The notes under the pieces are model-generated. The model was not told the origin of the DNA and made no database searches. It was given only the letters and a program-made list of their open reading frames with translations. From assembly GCA_024760905.1 (NCBI GenBank), contig CM045735.1, positions 28,189,749-28,253,748 on the forward strand: a stretch of DNA of 64,000 nt. The letters are read 5' to 3'. This document shows positions 55,101-64,000 of the stretch, one piece after another. The position numbers and the translations under genes were made by a program. The DNA is from Plotosus lineatus. Lineage: Eukaryota; Chordata; Actinopteri; Siluriformes; Plotosidae. Within the stretch, counting starts at the first letter, position 1. Each line of letters starts with the position of its first letter.

Positions 55101-58100
55101 CATCTGTATAATCTCTAGAATTTCTTTGTTTGTCGGTTTGTCTGTGAACAAAACCCTGACCACACCCCTGCAGAGATTTTCACTGAACTTGGTGAGAACA
55201 CCACCTAAGTCACAGAGATAGTTACATTTTGGAATGTCTGGGTCAAAGGTAAGCATCACAGCAAAGTGAAAACTCTTTGGAGATGATTGTCAACTGATAT
55301 GTCATTACAATGAAACACTAACATGAAACCATGTACAGTACAGACATCCAACTGAGACGATTACAATTGAACTTGAGTGACCTAATAAGGTCAAACCCTT
55401 ATTAAACCTTTTTGCAAGTTTTTTCCAACTAATTTGGTTAGATTCATGTACTACATAACATTTCATAAGATGATCCAGTAATGAAACCCGTATATCCAGT
55501 TCATATAGGGGCTATAGGCTACATTGTCCATGCGGGCATGGTGGGGGTAACTTATACTATATAACTTATAAGTTAACTTTAAATACAGTATACTTCTATT
55601 TTCTTCTTTTCCTTTCGGCTGTTCCCTTTTTGTCAGGGGTCACCACAGCGAATCATCTGCCTCCATCTTTATGGAAGTCATATTAATGATTTGCATGTTT
55701 GATTTGACATACAGTATGTTTTTACGTCGGACGCCCTTCCTGACACAACCCTTTAGCAATGGGTAGAAACACGCTGACGGCTATGCGGCTACTCTTTACA
55801 AAAGTCAGCAATGGTTCTTTTACATGAACCTCTCACCATAGACAGTGAGATACATTGGCCGGCCTTTGATAACCCAGTTAGCTGCACTGGGAGGACAGTG
55901 ACAAGCTTGTGGAGAGTGGGGCTCGAACCCCCAACCTTAGGATCAGTGATCCAGCACCTCTCGAACCTGGGTGAAGTTACAGCATGTTCTCACTATGCTT
56001 GCATGGATTTCATCCGGGTTCTCTGATTTCCTCCCACAGAATAAACGCATGCTCATTAGGATAAATGGTTATTCTAAATTTCCTCTGGGTGTGGATGTGA
56101 GTCTAAGTCAGGGGTCACCGACCTTTTTGAAACCGAGAGCTACTTCTTGGGTACCAATTAATGCGAAGGGCTACCAGGTCAAAACACACCTCTGAAATTA
56201 CAAATTTGCTCAATTTACCTTTAATTATATGTTATCATTAATAATTAATGATATTTATCTATGTGAAGATATTGATTTGATTTAAAATATATTCAAAAAA
56301 ATTAGATGCAGCTCAATGGAGAGTGGCGCTATGGAGCTGTGGGCCTGTCCTAAAACTAGCAGTGAACAGGTCCGCGGGCAACTTATAGTGTCCTTGCGGG
56401 CTACCTGGTGCCCACGGGCACCACGTTGGTGATCCCTGGTCTAAGTGATTGTGTGAGTGTTGCCACTGTGATGGTGTTGCGAGCTGTTCAGGGTGTACCA
56501 CACCTTCACTCATTGCAACTCTAATAGATTTAACCGGATTGGTAGGAGAGTGAGTGAGTCAGTTTATTTAATAAGTAACTATGAACATGAATGGAAGTTA
56601 TAATCTCATTAAATATGTAATAAGTATTAGGCAGTGGTGTTTAATGAAATGTAATCTTTAAACATTTTATTGGTGTGTATCGGGTTGTACTGTAGTTAGT
56701 GATGGCTGATCTGTGAGCTCTTTTTTCACTTCACTCGCGTACAAATGAGTCATTACTGAAAAGATCCCTTTGTTAATTTCTAAACCTTTCCATTAATCTA
56801 AATATCAGCCGTCTCTTGTAGAAGACATTAGAAGGAATGGGTGTGAAACAGGACACTAACACACCTGTACAGTGACCAGTACAGTTGACATGGGGTGTTT
56901 TGAGGAAGTATCACCCACACTGAAACCTCACCTCAGCCCCCCCCCCCCCCACACACATGCATGCACACACATAAACACGCACACACAAAGAAAACCTTCC
57001 CGCACATTCTGCTCACTATATAAGGCATTTTAAATACAGTCGGCCCCCAATTTACGAAGACCCCTTTGTACGAAATCCCCGGCTTACGAAAAACATTTTC
57101 TTGAGTTTCCGTCACCGAAATACGAAACAACCCCCTCTTATGAAAAGAAATTCAAAATTCAAACGCGCCAATCAAAATTTCACACGATACGCGAGTTGCT
57201 CTCATTGGTTGTCTCTCAACATCCCATCCCGCTGCCCTCCCAGATGGAGACAGAAGGAAGCTTCACTCTTTAGTTTATTTTTTAAAGTTACTTTAATTCA
57301 GTAAATGTTTAATAAATGTGGGCGCATTTGAGCTCATCTGGAATTCCGATCCCTCAAGGAATCAAATTAAAGTTGAGTTTGTCAAGCAGGGAATGCGCAT
57401 TGAATTCACGTCTTGTGGGCGTGGCCTGCAGCGCGTGGCGAGAGAGAGCGAGAGACAGAGAGAGAAGGAATAACGCTTTAGTTTTTAGTTTAGTTTTTTA
57501 AGTTGTTTTAATTCATTTAAATGGTCAAGCAGGGAATGCGCTTTAAATTCATGTCTTGTGGGCGTGTCCCACAGCGTGCCCGCACGGATCAGAGAGAGAG
57601 AGAGAGAGAGAGAGTGTGTGAGAGAGAGAGAGAAGGAATATTGCTTTAGTTTTTAGTTTTTTAAGTTGTTTTAATTCAGTAAATGTTTAATAAATGTGGG
57701 CGCATTTGAGCTCATCTGGAATTCCGATCCCTCAAAGAATCAAATTAAAGTTGAGTTTGTCAAGCAGGGAATACACTTTGAAGTCCACGTCTTGTGGGCG
57801 TGGCCGCAGCACACACGCGCGAGAGAAGGAGATAGAGAGAGAGAGAGAGAAAGCGAGAGAGAGGTGTGTGTGTGTTAATAAAAATGTTTAATAAATGGTT
57901 TAATTAATAAATATGTTAAAATAATGGTTTAATATATTAATAAAATGTTTAAATGGTTTAATAAATAATTTTCTTTTACTTTTAACACATATTTCATACA
58001 ATATTGGTATACTTTTATTATTTTTAAAGAGTTTATGGGGTTTATCCAGTCCAAAGACTGGAGCCTTGGAACGAATTAGGCGTTTAACATGTAAGATGCG

Positions 58101-60618
58101 ACCCCTACTTATGAAATCCCGCAATACGAAAAGGGCTTTGGAACGGATTAAATTCATAAATTGGGGGCCGACTGTATTTGAATTTTATGAACAGTATCAG
58201 CTGTTCAGGTGTTTATTCCCAGGAGGAAGCAGGAGCAGTTTTATACCCATACTGTAGGAAATACCCACTGTATATTCTCTAATAATAAATTGTACCCTAT
58301 TTTCTCTCTGAATTCTCTGATGTTTGTTTTTCCTTCATTTTCATGCAACAATTTCATAAGCCAAAAGCTTAGTTTCTTTATCCAGAGTTTAAGTATCAGT
58401 ATAAATGTTGCTTAAATTATGCATATGATATGTACATGTGTAGATATATTATGTGATACCAGCAACTTTAACTGTAACATGGTTATCTTGGTATTTCAGA
58501 AACTTGTTTCTGAAAATTTTCCCCACAGCAAACGGCAAATAATCTTTACACTTCTGTTGGACACAAATGGCGTAGTGGTTAGAATGTCTAGAACATGTAG
58601 AATGTAGAACGTTTCACGGCAGGAAAACCCTGGATTTGAGTCCCGGGTTCAGTAAAGGCGTTTCTATGTGAACTTTTGCTTTGTTTATGTGGGTTTCCTC
58701 CAGTTACCCCGATTTCCTCTCACAGTCCAATGACATGCATCTTAGGCTAACTGGCTGTTCCAAATCATTCCTAAGTTTAAGTATGAATGGTTTTGTGTGT
58801 TTCCCATGCAATGGCCTGATGAGCTGTTCAGGGTGTACCCGGCCTTCATAAAATGTCTGCTAAGATAGGCACAGCCTTGCCGTGACCCTAATAGGAGTAG
58901 TGGTTCGACAAATGACTGAGTGAGTGAGTGAGTGAGTGAGAAATAGATCACGGAATGCGCAAAATGTTTGGGTCCTGTTTCACAACAGACACTGATTCAT
59001 TTGAATTGTTCATTTGAATGGTATAATGTTGTATATGGTATAGTGTTGCTGTTTAATAGTTTTTAGAAGAGGCTTATAGAGTGGAATTGAACTGGACCTT
59101 ATGATTGTGTGATTAAGCAAATGCACAGAACCAGTTCATGTTCAGATAATGGTTTGTTGTTCCTGTGTAGGCAGCAAAACCATTTCCTGTTTATCCACCC
59201 AGTTTATGTGCTTCGTGTCTATTCACAAGATCAGCACTACATCTTTATTCATTTACTTGCTTTCATCGGAATGTGCATTATTGCAAAGCTTTGCCGAGCA
59301 CCACAGTAATGCAATATGGCTAATTAGCTAAATATGGCTAGTTAGCTAATTAGCTTGAATCTTTGTCCCATGTCCTTGAGTCTCCGAGTAGATGCTAATT
59401 AGCTGTTAAGTATCACTTTACCAGACAAATGGTAGTGGCTAGCACGTCTGCCTCACAGCAAGAAGGTCCTGGGTTCGAATACTGGGCTCAAGCATTTCTA
59501 TGTGGAATTTTGCATGTTATCTTGTGATTGGGTGGATTTCCTCTGGGTAGTCTGGCTTCCTCCCACAGTCGATATTAGGCAAAGTGGCTGTTCCAAATTG
59601 CCGCTGGGCGTGAGTGAGAATGGTTGTGTGTTGCCTTGCAGTGATTTGGTGAGGTTTTCAGGGTGTACCCTGATTTCACCTAGTACTGGCTGAGACAGGC
59701 CCCAGCTTTCCTGAGACCCAAGTGGGATTAAGTGGATCAGCAAATGAGCAGGTGAGTATGAGTTGCATGATGATGGATGTCAAGGAAACAGAAATCTGTC
59801 TTATGTATAGCATAATAAATAAATACAACTCACAAAGACCTTATGGGCAGCTTTGGCCTCCTACAGCATCTAACGCACGTTACAATGCTATGTGCTACTT
59901 AAAAGCATAGTTGGGATTATGGAGTTTGTTTTTCCCCACCATTTAACGCTTAATGCTACTTATTCTTTCTCCCCATTAGATTATCTTCATCAACTGTGGG
60001 CCTATGACAAAAACTGAGTTCAAAGTACAGAAAAAAGCTCTAAAACACGGTGACATAACACAGAGTAGCTTCAGGACTGGTGTCTCACCCTCTCCTCAGT
60101 GCTTCCCTTCTCTGACTCCCTCTCAAGGGTGTTAAGGGCGTTCTCTACACGTGCTAGGCGTCCACTCAGAGAAAGCAGCAGGTTGACGATTTTTTCTAAG
60201 TCACCTATAAACATACGGTACTTCTCATTCTCATTGGGTTTGCAGTACTCCTGCACCAGTGCCTCAATCTTGGTGCCCAGAGCATTGTAGCACTGTTGCT
60301 CCTCAGCTAGTCTCTCTCTCTCCATCCGCAATCCCTCCAAGCTCACGGTTAGAGCCTGCAGAAGCTCCACCTACAGGAATGAAGGACACACTACACTTAA
60401 CACATGCAGACTGAATGTGTTTAATCTGATAGGAAATTAACTAATAAACGATGTACTGTACATTATCACTATATTTCTCTGAATAGATTGGAATCAAACC
60501 TTCTTTGCATTCAAATTGGACGTTTCTTCATCCAGATCAGTCTCCATCTGTCCCTGTATATCTGTTACATGAACCTCAGGAGAACACACCACATTCTGAG
60601 CACTGTGTGAGGTAATGG

Positions 60619-60681
<63 letters not shown>

Positions 60682-61893
60682 AAACAATTCAAAGAAGAAA
60701 ACAATTCAGGTACGATACTTGACTTGCACTCATTAATGAATTCCTTTAAATGCTAAATGGAACAAAAACAAAAATCTCATTAAAAAACTAATTACGAGTT
60801 CCATGCTACAAAAGTTTACATTAATTAAATGGCTCCTTCATCATCCCAACTTTAGCTACCAAAGATTTTGAGTTAAAATACTAGTCAGTTTCATGAACCC
60901 TGCCATCAGTAAGAGTTGGAGGAGATGGGCGCCAGCCTCCCTGCCACCCTGGTAGAATAAAGCGATTTGGTGAATAAATAGTCATAGTGCAGCTATGTCT
61001 CTCACTGTCTATGGTGAAAGGCAGGTAAAAGAACCATTGCTGACTTTCATCAAGGGTAGGCTGCATAGCCGTCACCGTGTTGCTGCCCCTTGCTAAATGT
61101 GCTAAAGATTTGTGTCAGGAAGGGCATGCGACGTTAGAACCTATGCCAAATCAAACATGCGAATCATTTAATATGACTTCCATGAAGATGGAGGCAGAAT
61201 ATTCACTGGAGCGACCTCTGAAAGGGAACACCCAAAAGGAAAAGAAGATTGAACTAAATATGTTCAGCGCTTCACCACTAGGTGTTAGTGTTGTCACACT
61301 GTCAGTCCTGCTCATGTAGAATTCTTTCGATGCCATAAAACAAACAAACCCCACTGTGAATTAAACATGATTAAGCCCTTCATCCTTCTTTTTTTTGCTA
61401 TATGGATATTTATTTTCCTGTACTAATACAGATTGAGGGAAGAAATATACGCTGAGCATTGACAACATTCATCAAACATTCATTCAGCACAACGTCATAA
61501 TATCTCCCAATAGACCCCTAAAATAAATGTGACCATTTTCCTCCTTACCTGTTGCCTGCATGACTGCTTCTGCTTTCCCCTTGACAGGGGAAAATGTCAT
61601 CCATCAAGTCCAGTGTAGTGGTACTTGCCCAGATGTCCAGAAGAGGTGCAAGAGCCTCATCCTTGCTCACCAGCTCCCGGGCCAGAGTTTCCACCCGCAC
61701 CTCCACCTCAGTGCGCTCCCTTCTGGCCAGTATTTCTGACTCAGAACTGTCTGAATGCTCCTGGGTCTCAGCTTCAGAGATTTGAGCAGTGTCACTGGTG
61801 ATAGTATGCTCAGAGGGTACTGACAAGGAGTGGTGCTGCAGTTGACTGTCTTCCTCTTGTTGGGCTGTTGTAACTGATGGATGCTCAGAAATG
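51412..61893 (-). CDS. shroom3: Shroom3, four 3'-terminal coding exons (gene continues past 64000)
   Basis: Coding segments on the - strand are 61893-61549, 60602-60500, 60370-60089 and 51735-51412. Splice phases fit: AG at the end of the first plus T at the start of the next makes a Ser codon, and the other two junctions are phase 0. Together they encode about 350 C-terminal residues containing the ASD2 domain. Recognisable blocks include [58 protein letters not shown] and [23 protein letters not shown]2 is a long coiled coil that binds Rho-associated kinase. Through it Shroom proteins drive apical actomyosin contraction in epithelia, for example in neural tube closure. PDZ and ASD1 regions lie outside the window. 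The 4q21-type synteny points to shroom3 rather than shroom2 or 4. Confidence 0.93.
51960..52268 (+). repeat. SINE family C with internal (TG)n expansion
   Basis: AGCTCACAATAAGAAGGACC, B box GGGTTCAAGTTTC and GTCCAAAGACATACATTAGA are followed by a run of about 28 GT units (52122-52178) at the CTCTGGGTGTGAGTG position. An L2-like tail ends it. Confidence 0.75.
52400..52690 (-). repeat. SINE family C, degenerate
   Basis: TGGCAGGGAAGCTGTGCCTA, CACACCTGGGGTAAATTGGA, AGAGAGAACATGCAGAGTAA; the head is unclear. Confidence 0.55.
53540..53705 (-). repeat. SINE family C, degenerate fragment
   Basis: AACAGCTCGCTAGTCTATCA, TTAGCCTAATGTGCATGTCA and a head remnant TCAACCGTCTTGCTTCAAT. Confidence 0.45.
53706..55590. 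other. shroom3 intron, mostly unrecognised
   Basis: AT-rich. At 55095-55250, TCTTTGTTTGTCGGTTTGTC and CACCTAAGTCACAGAGATAG look like a piece of the unclassified fish repeat seen at 4440 and 12160. Nothing else is identified. Confidence 0.35.
55596..55957 (-). repeat. SINE family B, full length, insert-bearing subtype
   Basis: Head, body and RTE-like tail are present. Between AATCATCTG and ATGATTTGCATG the tail carries an extra segment (CCTCCATCTTTATGGAAGTC then ATATTA) that other copies lack, except the one at 60989-61250. Confidence 0.85.
55965..56545 (+). repeat. SINE family C interrupted by a hAT MITE
   Basis: Body at 55968-56108 (CACTATGCTTGCATGGATTT, TTTCCTCTGGGTGTGGATGT) continues after the MITE at 56447 (GATTGTGTGAGTGTTGCCAC, GAGCTGTTCAGGGTGTACCA) into an L2-like tail. 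Confidence 0.75.
56109..56438. mobile_element. hAT MITE, CAGGGGTCACC family, perfect 8-bp TSD
   Basis: Ends CAGGGGTCACCGACCTTTTT and the imperfect complement ACCACGTTGGTGATCCCTG. Identical octamers GTCTAAGT flank it (56101-56108 and 56439-56446). It has no coding capacity. It splits the family C SINE. Confidence 0.93.
56546..57034. other. shroom3 intron, no recognised element
   Basis: AT-rich with a C/CA-rich simple run at 56937-56990. No repeat or exon recognised. Confidence 0.4.
57037..58174. mobile_element. Non-autonomous Tigger-like element with internal tandem repeats, TA duplication
   Basis: Ends CAGTCGGCCCCCAATTTACG, and the complement of CAGTCGGCCCCCAATTTATG, with TA on both sides (57035-57036 and 58175-58176). 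It has the same terminal family as 12620-13848. Internally the segment TCAAGCAGGGAAT...GTCTTGTGGGCGTG occurs three times (from about 57381, 57525 and 57760). GA-rich runs follow each copy. No transposase remains. Confidence 0.88.
58560..58945 (+). repeat. SINE family C with head insertion
   Basis: Head ACAAATGGCGTAGTGGTTAG, a small local duplication (AGAACATGTAGAATGTAGAA), B box TTTGAGTCCC, body, and L2-like tail ending in (TGAG)n. Confidence 0.75.
59428..59760 (+). repeat. SINE family C, full length
   Basis: GGTAGTGGCTAGCACGTCTG, CTCACAGCAAGAAGGTCCTG, B box GGGTTCGAATACT, CCTCCCACAGTC, GGGCGTGAGTGAGAATGGTT and tail GGGATTAAGTGGATCAGCAA. Confidence 0.82.
60089..60370 (-). CDS. shroom3: shroom3 exon, ASD2 core
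   Basis: Acceptor CATTCCTGTAG, donor GTGAGA after ...GAGGAGAGG. It encodes 94 residues starting [20 protein letters not shown] and including [20 protein letters not shown] and [17 protein letters not shown], the best conserved part of ASD2. Confidence 0.95.
60500..60602 (-). CDS. shroom3: shroom3 small exon
   Basis: Acceptor CCATTACCTCACACAG, donor GTTTGA (weak). The 103-base exon encodes [34 protein letters not shown]. Its phase agrees with both neighbours. Confidence 0.85.
60620..60681. repeat. (CA)n, i.e. (TG)n on the shroom3 strand, near an acceptor
   Basis: About 31 dinucleotide units end 18 bases upstream (in gene direction) of the small shroom3 exon. Confidence 0.95.
60895..60985 (+). 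repeat. L2-like SINE tail fragment
   Basis: GGAGATGGGCGCCAGCCTCC and TAAAGCGATTTGGTGAATAA, followed at once by a family B copy. Confidence 0.55.
60989..61250 (+). repeat. SINE family B, 5'-truncated, insert-bearing subtype
   Basis: It starts in the body (GTCTCTCACTGTCTATGGTG) and has junction TGCTGCCCCTTGCTAAA. The RTE-like tail contains the extra segment AATATGACTTCCATGAAGAT, GGAGGCAGAAT, also present in the 55.6-kb copy. It ends CCAAAAGGAAAAGAAGATTG. Confidence 0.8.
61549..61893 (-). CDS. shroom3: shroom3 exon entering ASD2
   Basis: Acceptor TGCTTTCATTCCAG, donor GTAAGG. It encodes [20 protein letters not shown], an acidic Ser/Thr/Glu-rich linker, then the start of ASD2 ([20 protein letters not shown], then [11 protein letters not shown]). 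Confidence 0.93.
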
Positions 61894-62074
61894 CTGGAAT
61901 GAAAGCAAGCAAGGTCAAAAGTTCTTTATTTTATGCAGTTCTTTTTTATTGGCTGGAATTCATGATATGTAACAAATAAATTATTTCACTAAAGATGGAC
62001 TAAATAATCAATTAATTCATTCATCTTCCCAGATTCACCAGTCAATTCATCACCCAGTCAAGTTCATAGCAACT

Positions 62075-62119
<45 letters not shown>

Positions 62120-62151
62120 TATATATATATATATATAAAAACAAACACACA
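61894..62151. other. shroom3 intron with (CA)n and (TA)n
   Basis: A (CA)n run of about 22 units (62072-62116) and a short TA run precede the Tigger-like element. No exon is visible. Confidence 0.6.
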
Positions 62152-62927
62152 CAGTGGTACCTCAGCTTATGAAATTAATCCGTTTCGGAAGTGGTTTCGT
62201 AACCTGGATTTTTCGTAAGTTGAACCGCATTTTACATGTAAAACACGTGATTTGTTCCAAAGCCCCGAATACTACCCCCTAAACCCTTTAAAAATTATAA
62301 AAGTATACCTTTTAAGGCTTCCTTCTGCTTCAATATCGTACCGATGGTAGAGGTTTGGTCATTTTCCTTTGAGATATCACTCAACCGCATGCCACGAGCC
62401 CGCTTCTTCTTTTCACTCGCAACGGGAATCACATTCGCATGTGTGTGCACACGTGTGTTGACCATGTCTTCTTAGCAGTTATAATCTTACAAATGTTTAT
62501 GCAAGGTTAAAAGCCTGAGCCAAAAAAATAAAGCTGCAATGAGTACACTTGAAAAATTCACGAAACAGTAACTCGGTCCTTCACACGAAAAGCATCATGG
62601 GTATTATGGAGATGCAGCTCCATAATAGCCAATGGGAGGGAGCTGCGTCATCCCTCCTAGCTAATGGGAGGCCAGCGGGGCGGGATGTTGAAAGATAGCC
62701 AATGGGATACCAGCGGGGTGGGATGTTGGGAGATAGCCAATGGGAGGCCAGCAGGGTGGGATGTTGGGAGATAGCCAATGGGAGACCAACTCGCACATTG
62801 TTTGAATTTTTGAGATGCCGTTTTCGTAACGTGAATTTGTTTCGTATACAGAGACGGAAATTTTAGGTAACTGTGTTTCGTAACCTGGAATTTTTGTTTG
62901 TTGGGACTTTCGTAGGGTGAGGTACCA

Positions 62928-62930
<3 letters not shown>
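62152..62930. mobile_element. Non-autonomous Tigger-like element with about 38-bp minisatellite
   Basis: Ends CAGTGGTACCTCAGCTTATG, and the complement of CAGTGGTACCTCACCCTACG. The flanks are CA at the left and TA at the right. Inside, GGGATGTTGGGAGATAGCCA-type units with GCCAATGGGAGGCCAGC are repeated about four times at 62625-62790. No coding frame is left. Confidence 0.82.
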
Positions 62931-62968
<38 letters not shown>

Positions 62969-63704
62969 AACTTTTCTTTGTTTGGATGAGGGTGTGATTT
63001 ATACTCTAGAACAACTTATATGTGAAATTATTACATAGAATTCTGTTCGTCATAATAATAACAAACATAATTTCACATTCATTATTCTCACAACTGCAAG
63101 AGGGCACTCCAGGTTTGTGTACCACTACCTGCTAATCTTGTAGCATTGAAAATTCAAAAATTTGACATAAAAGATGACTTAAAATAGCTACCGCCACAGA
63201 AAAAATGAAAGTAATCATAATTTGTTGGTCTTGGTATTATTATATATCATGCAATTATCTTGAACGGTTTCCGAGATAGAGCCTGTACCGTTACCCCTGC
63301 TTCAGGCCCTTGGCTCAGACATCATGTGGAACACATTTATGGAGTCTATGAAACAAGAATTATTACTTTCTACAAAGACTTAATGCCATTTCTCAGTCTT
63401 TTCTAAAACCCAGTTCTGCATTGTGGAGTTTCAGGCCTCTCAGGTAATAGGTTTTGTAGTAAAATCCATTTAAAAATGTATTTTTTTCTCTTAAATTATG
63501 GTAGCACCAAATTGGCAATGATGGCATTTGTAGACTCCCTTATTTTCAAAATTAGACATCTACAATGCCCAATTATGCTATTTTCCAAGATAATGGGATA
63601 GACTAAACCACTCTAATTTTTATAGAGGCCAGTTCTTCTCACTTTTAAAGTTATTGTCCCTCAAATATTTGATACCAGTCCGCAAACAAAATCTTTCATG
63701 GTAC

Positions 63705-63745
<41 letters not shown>

Positions 63746-63792
63746 TATTAGAGCTTCCAGATCTTATTTTGAAAAATGACTGTTTTTGACAT
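62931..63792. other. shroom3 intron, no recognised element
   Basis: It holds TA-rich simple repeats (62931-62964, 63710-63737). The AAGAGGGCACTCCAGG and GGTTTCCGAGATAG segments suggest old repeats I cannot name. Confidence 0.35.
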
Positions 63793-63966
63793 TGCACAGA
63801 AGCACTGAAAGCCCTTCTTCCGTTTCCAACCACATATCTTTGTGAGGCGGGGTTTTCTACAGTGACAGCCATCAAAGCAAGACTGCAGAGTAGACTCTAA
63901 CCAGTCCGTGGAAACATTTTCATAGATAAAACTGGTCCCTGGTGCAAAAAAGGTTGGAGACCACTG
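63793..63966 (+). pseudogene. hAT transposase C-terminal end plus terminal repeat
   Basis: The frame 63802-63900 reads ALKALLPFPTTYLCEAGFST, VTAIKARLQSRL and stops. This is the C-terminal dimerisation motif of hAT transposases of the ZBED type. It is followed by the terminal sequence AAAAAAGGTTGGAGACCACTG ending at 63966. The rest of the transposase is missing on the left. Confidence 0.75.
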
Positions 63967-64000
63967 GCCTAGAGTACATATCCAGCAGCTGATTTTAGAC

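Overview
The window is nuclear DNA from a vertebrate, most likely a ray-finned fish. It holds three conserved protein-coding loci with GT-AG introns, embedded in a dense mix of Tc1/mariner, Tigger, hAT, RTE and DIRS elements and tRNA-derived SINEs, a mix typical of teleosts. The species cannot be fixed from the sequence alone.

Conserved genes. (1) ccni (cyclin I) is on the + strand. Six coding exons between 2649 and 24408 join in frame to give 344 residues. (2) A single-exon sowahb (sosondowah ankyrin-repeat family) lies at 36161-38389 (+), 742 codons, with a GC-rich promoter. (3) The 3' end of shroom3 is on the - strand: four terminal coding exons between 51412 and 61893 encode the Rho-kinase-binding ASD2 domain, and the rest of the gene lies beyond position 64000. 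The order and orientation ccni(+), sowahb(+), shroom3(-) match the inverted human 4q21.1 order SHROOM3-SOWAHB-SEPTIN11-CCNI. SEPTIN11 is the exception: no septin exon was recognised between ccni and sowahb, where an RTE fragment and a DIRS retrotransposon now sit.

Layout. 1-1344: 5' flank of ccni with a GC box. 1345-2546: three SINEs, the last ending 59 bp before ccni exon 2. 2606-25290: ccni, whose introns hold a gutted Tc1 element (8.7-9.9 kb), a second Tc1 (16.1-17.7 kb), three Tigger-type elements (12.6, 14.8 and 18.2 kb), hAT MITEs and a nearly complete 2.4-kb hAT transposon (20842-23269). 25.5-33.1 kb: RTE-clade LINE followed by a degenerate DIRS-type tyrosine-recombinase retrotransposon on the - strand. 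33.2-35.9 kb: MITE and SINEs. 36.1-38.8 kb: sowahb. 39-51 kb: two more RTE fragments, a Tc1, a Tigger and many SINEs. 51.4-64 kb: shroom3 3' exons with SINE-, Tigger- and hAT-filled introns.

Most interesting signal. One tRNA-derived SINE head/body is joined to two different 3' tails. One is an L2-like tail ending in ATGA-type repeats. The other closely resembles the 3' end of the RTE LINE present in the same window (TGGCGACCCCTGAA...GCCGAAAG...AAAAGAAGA). Both versions occur in several copies, and both have copies flanked by target-site duplications (TSDs). This suggests that one SINE lineage switched between, or uses, two LINE partners. Also notable are nested insertions dated by perfect TSDs, a composite Tigger+hAT unit present twice, and TG-repeat tracts beside splice acceptors in both ccni and shroom3.
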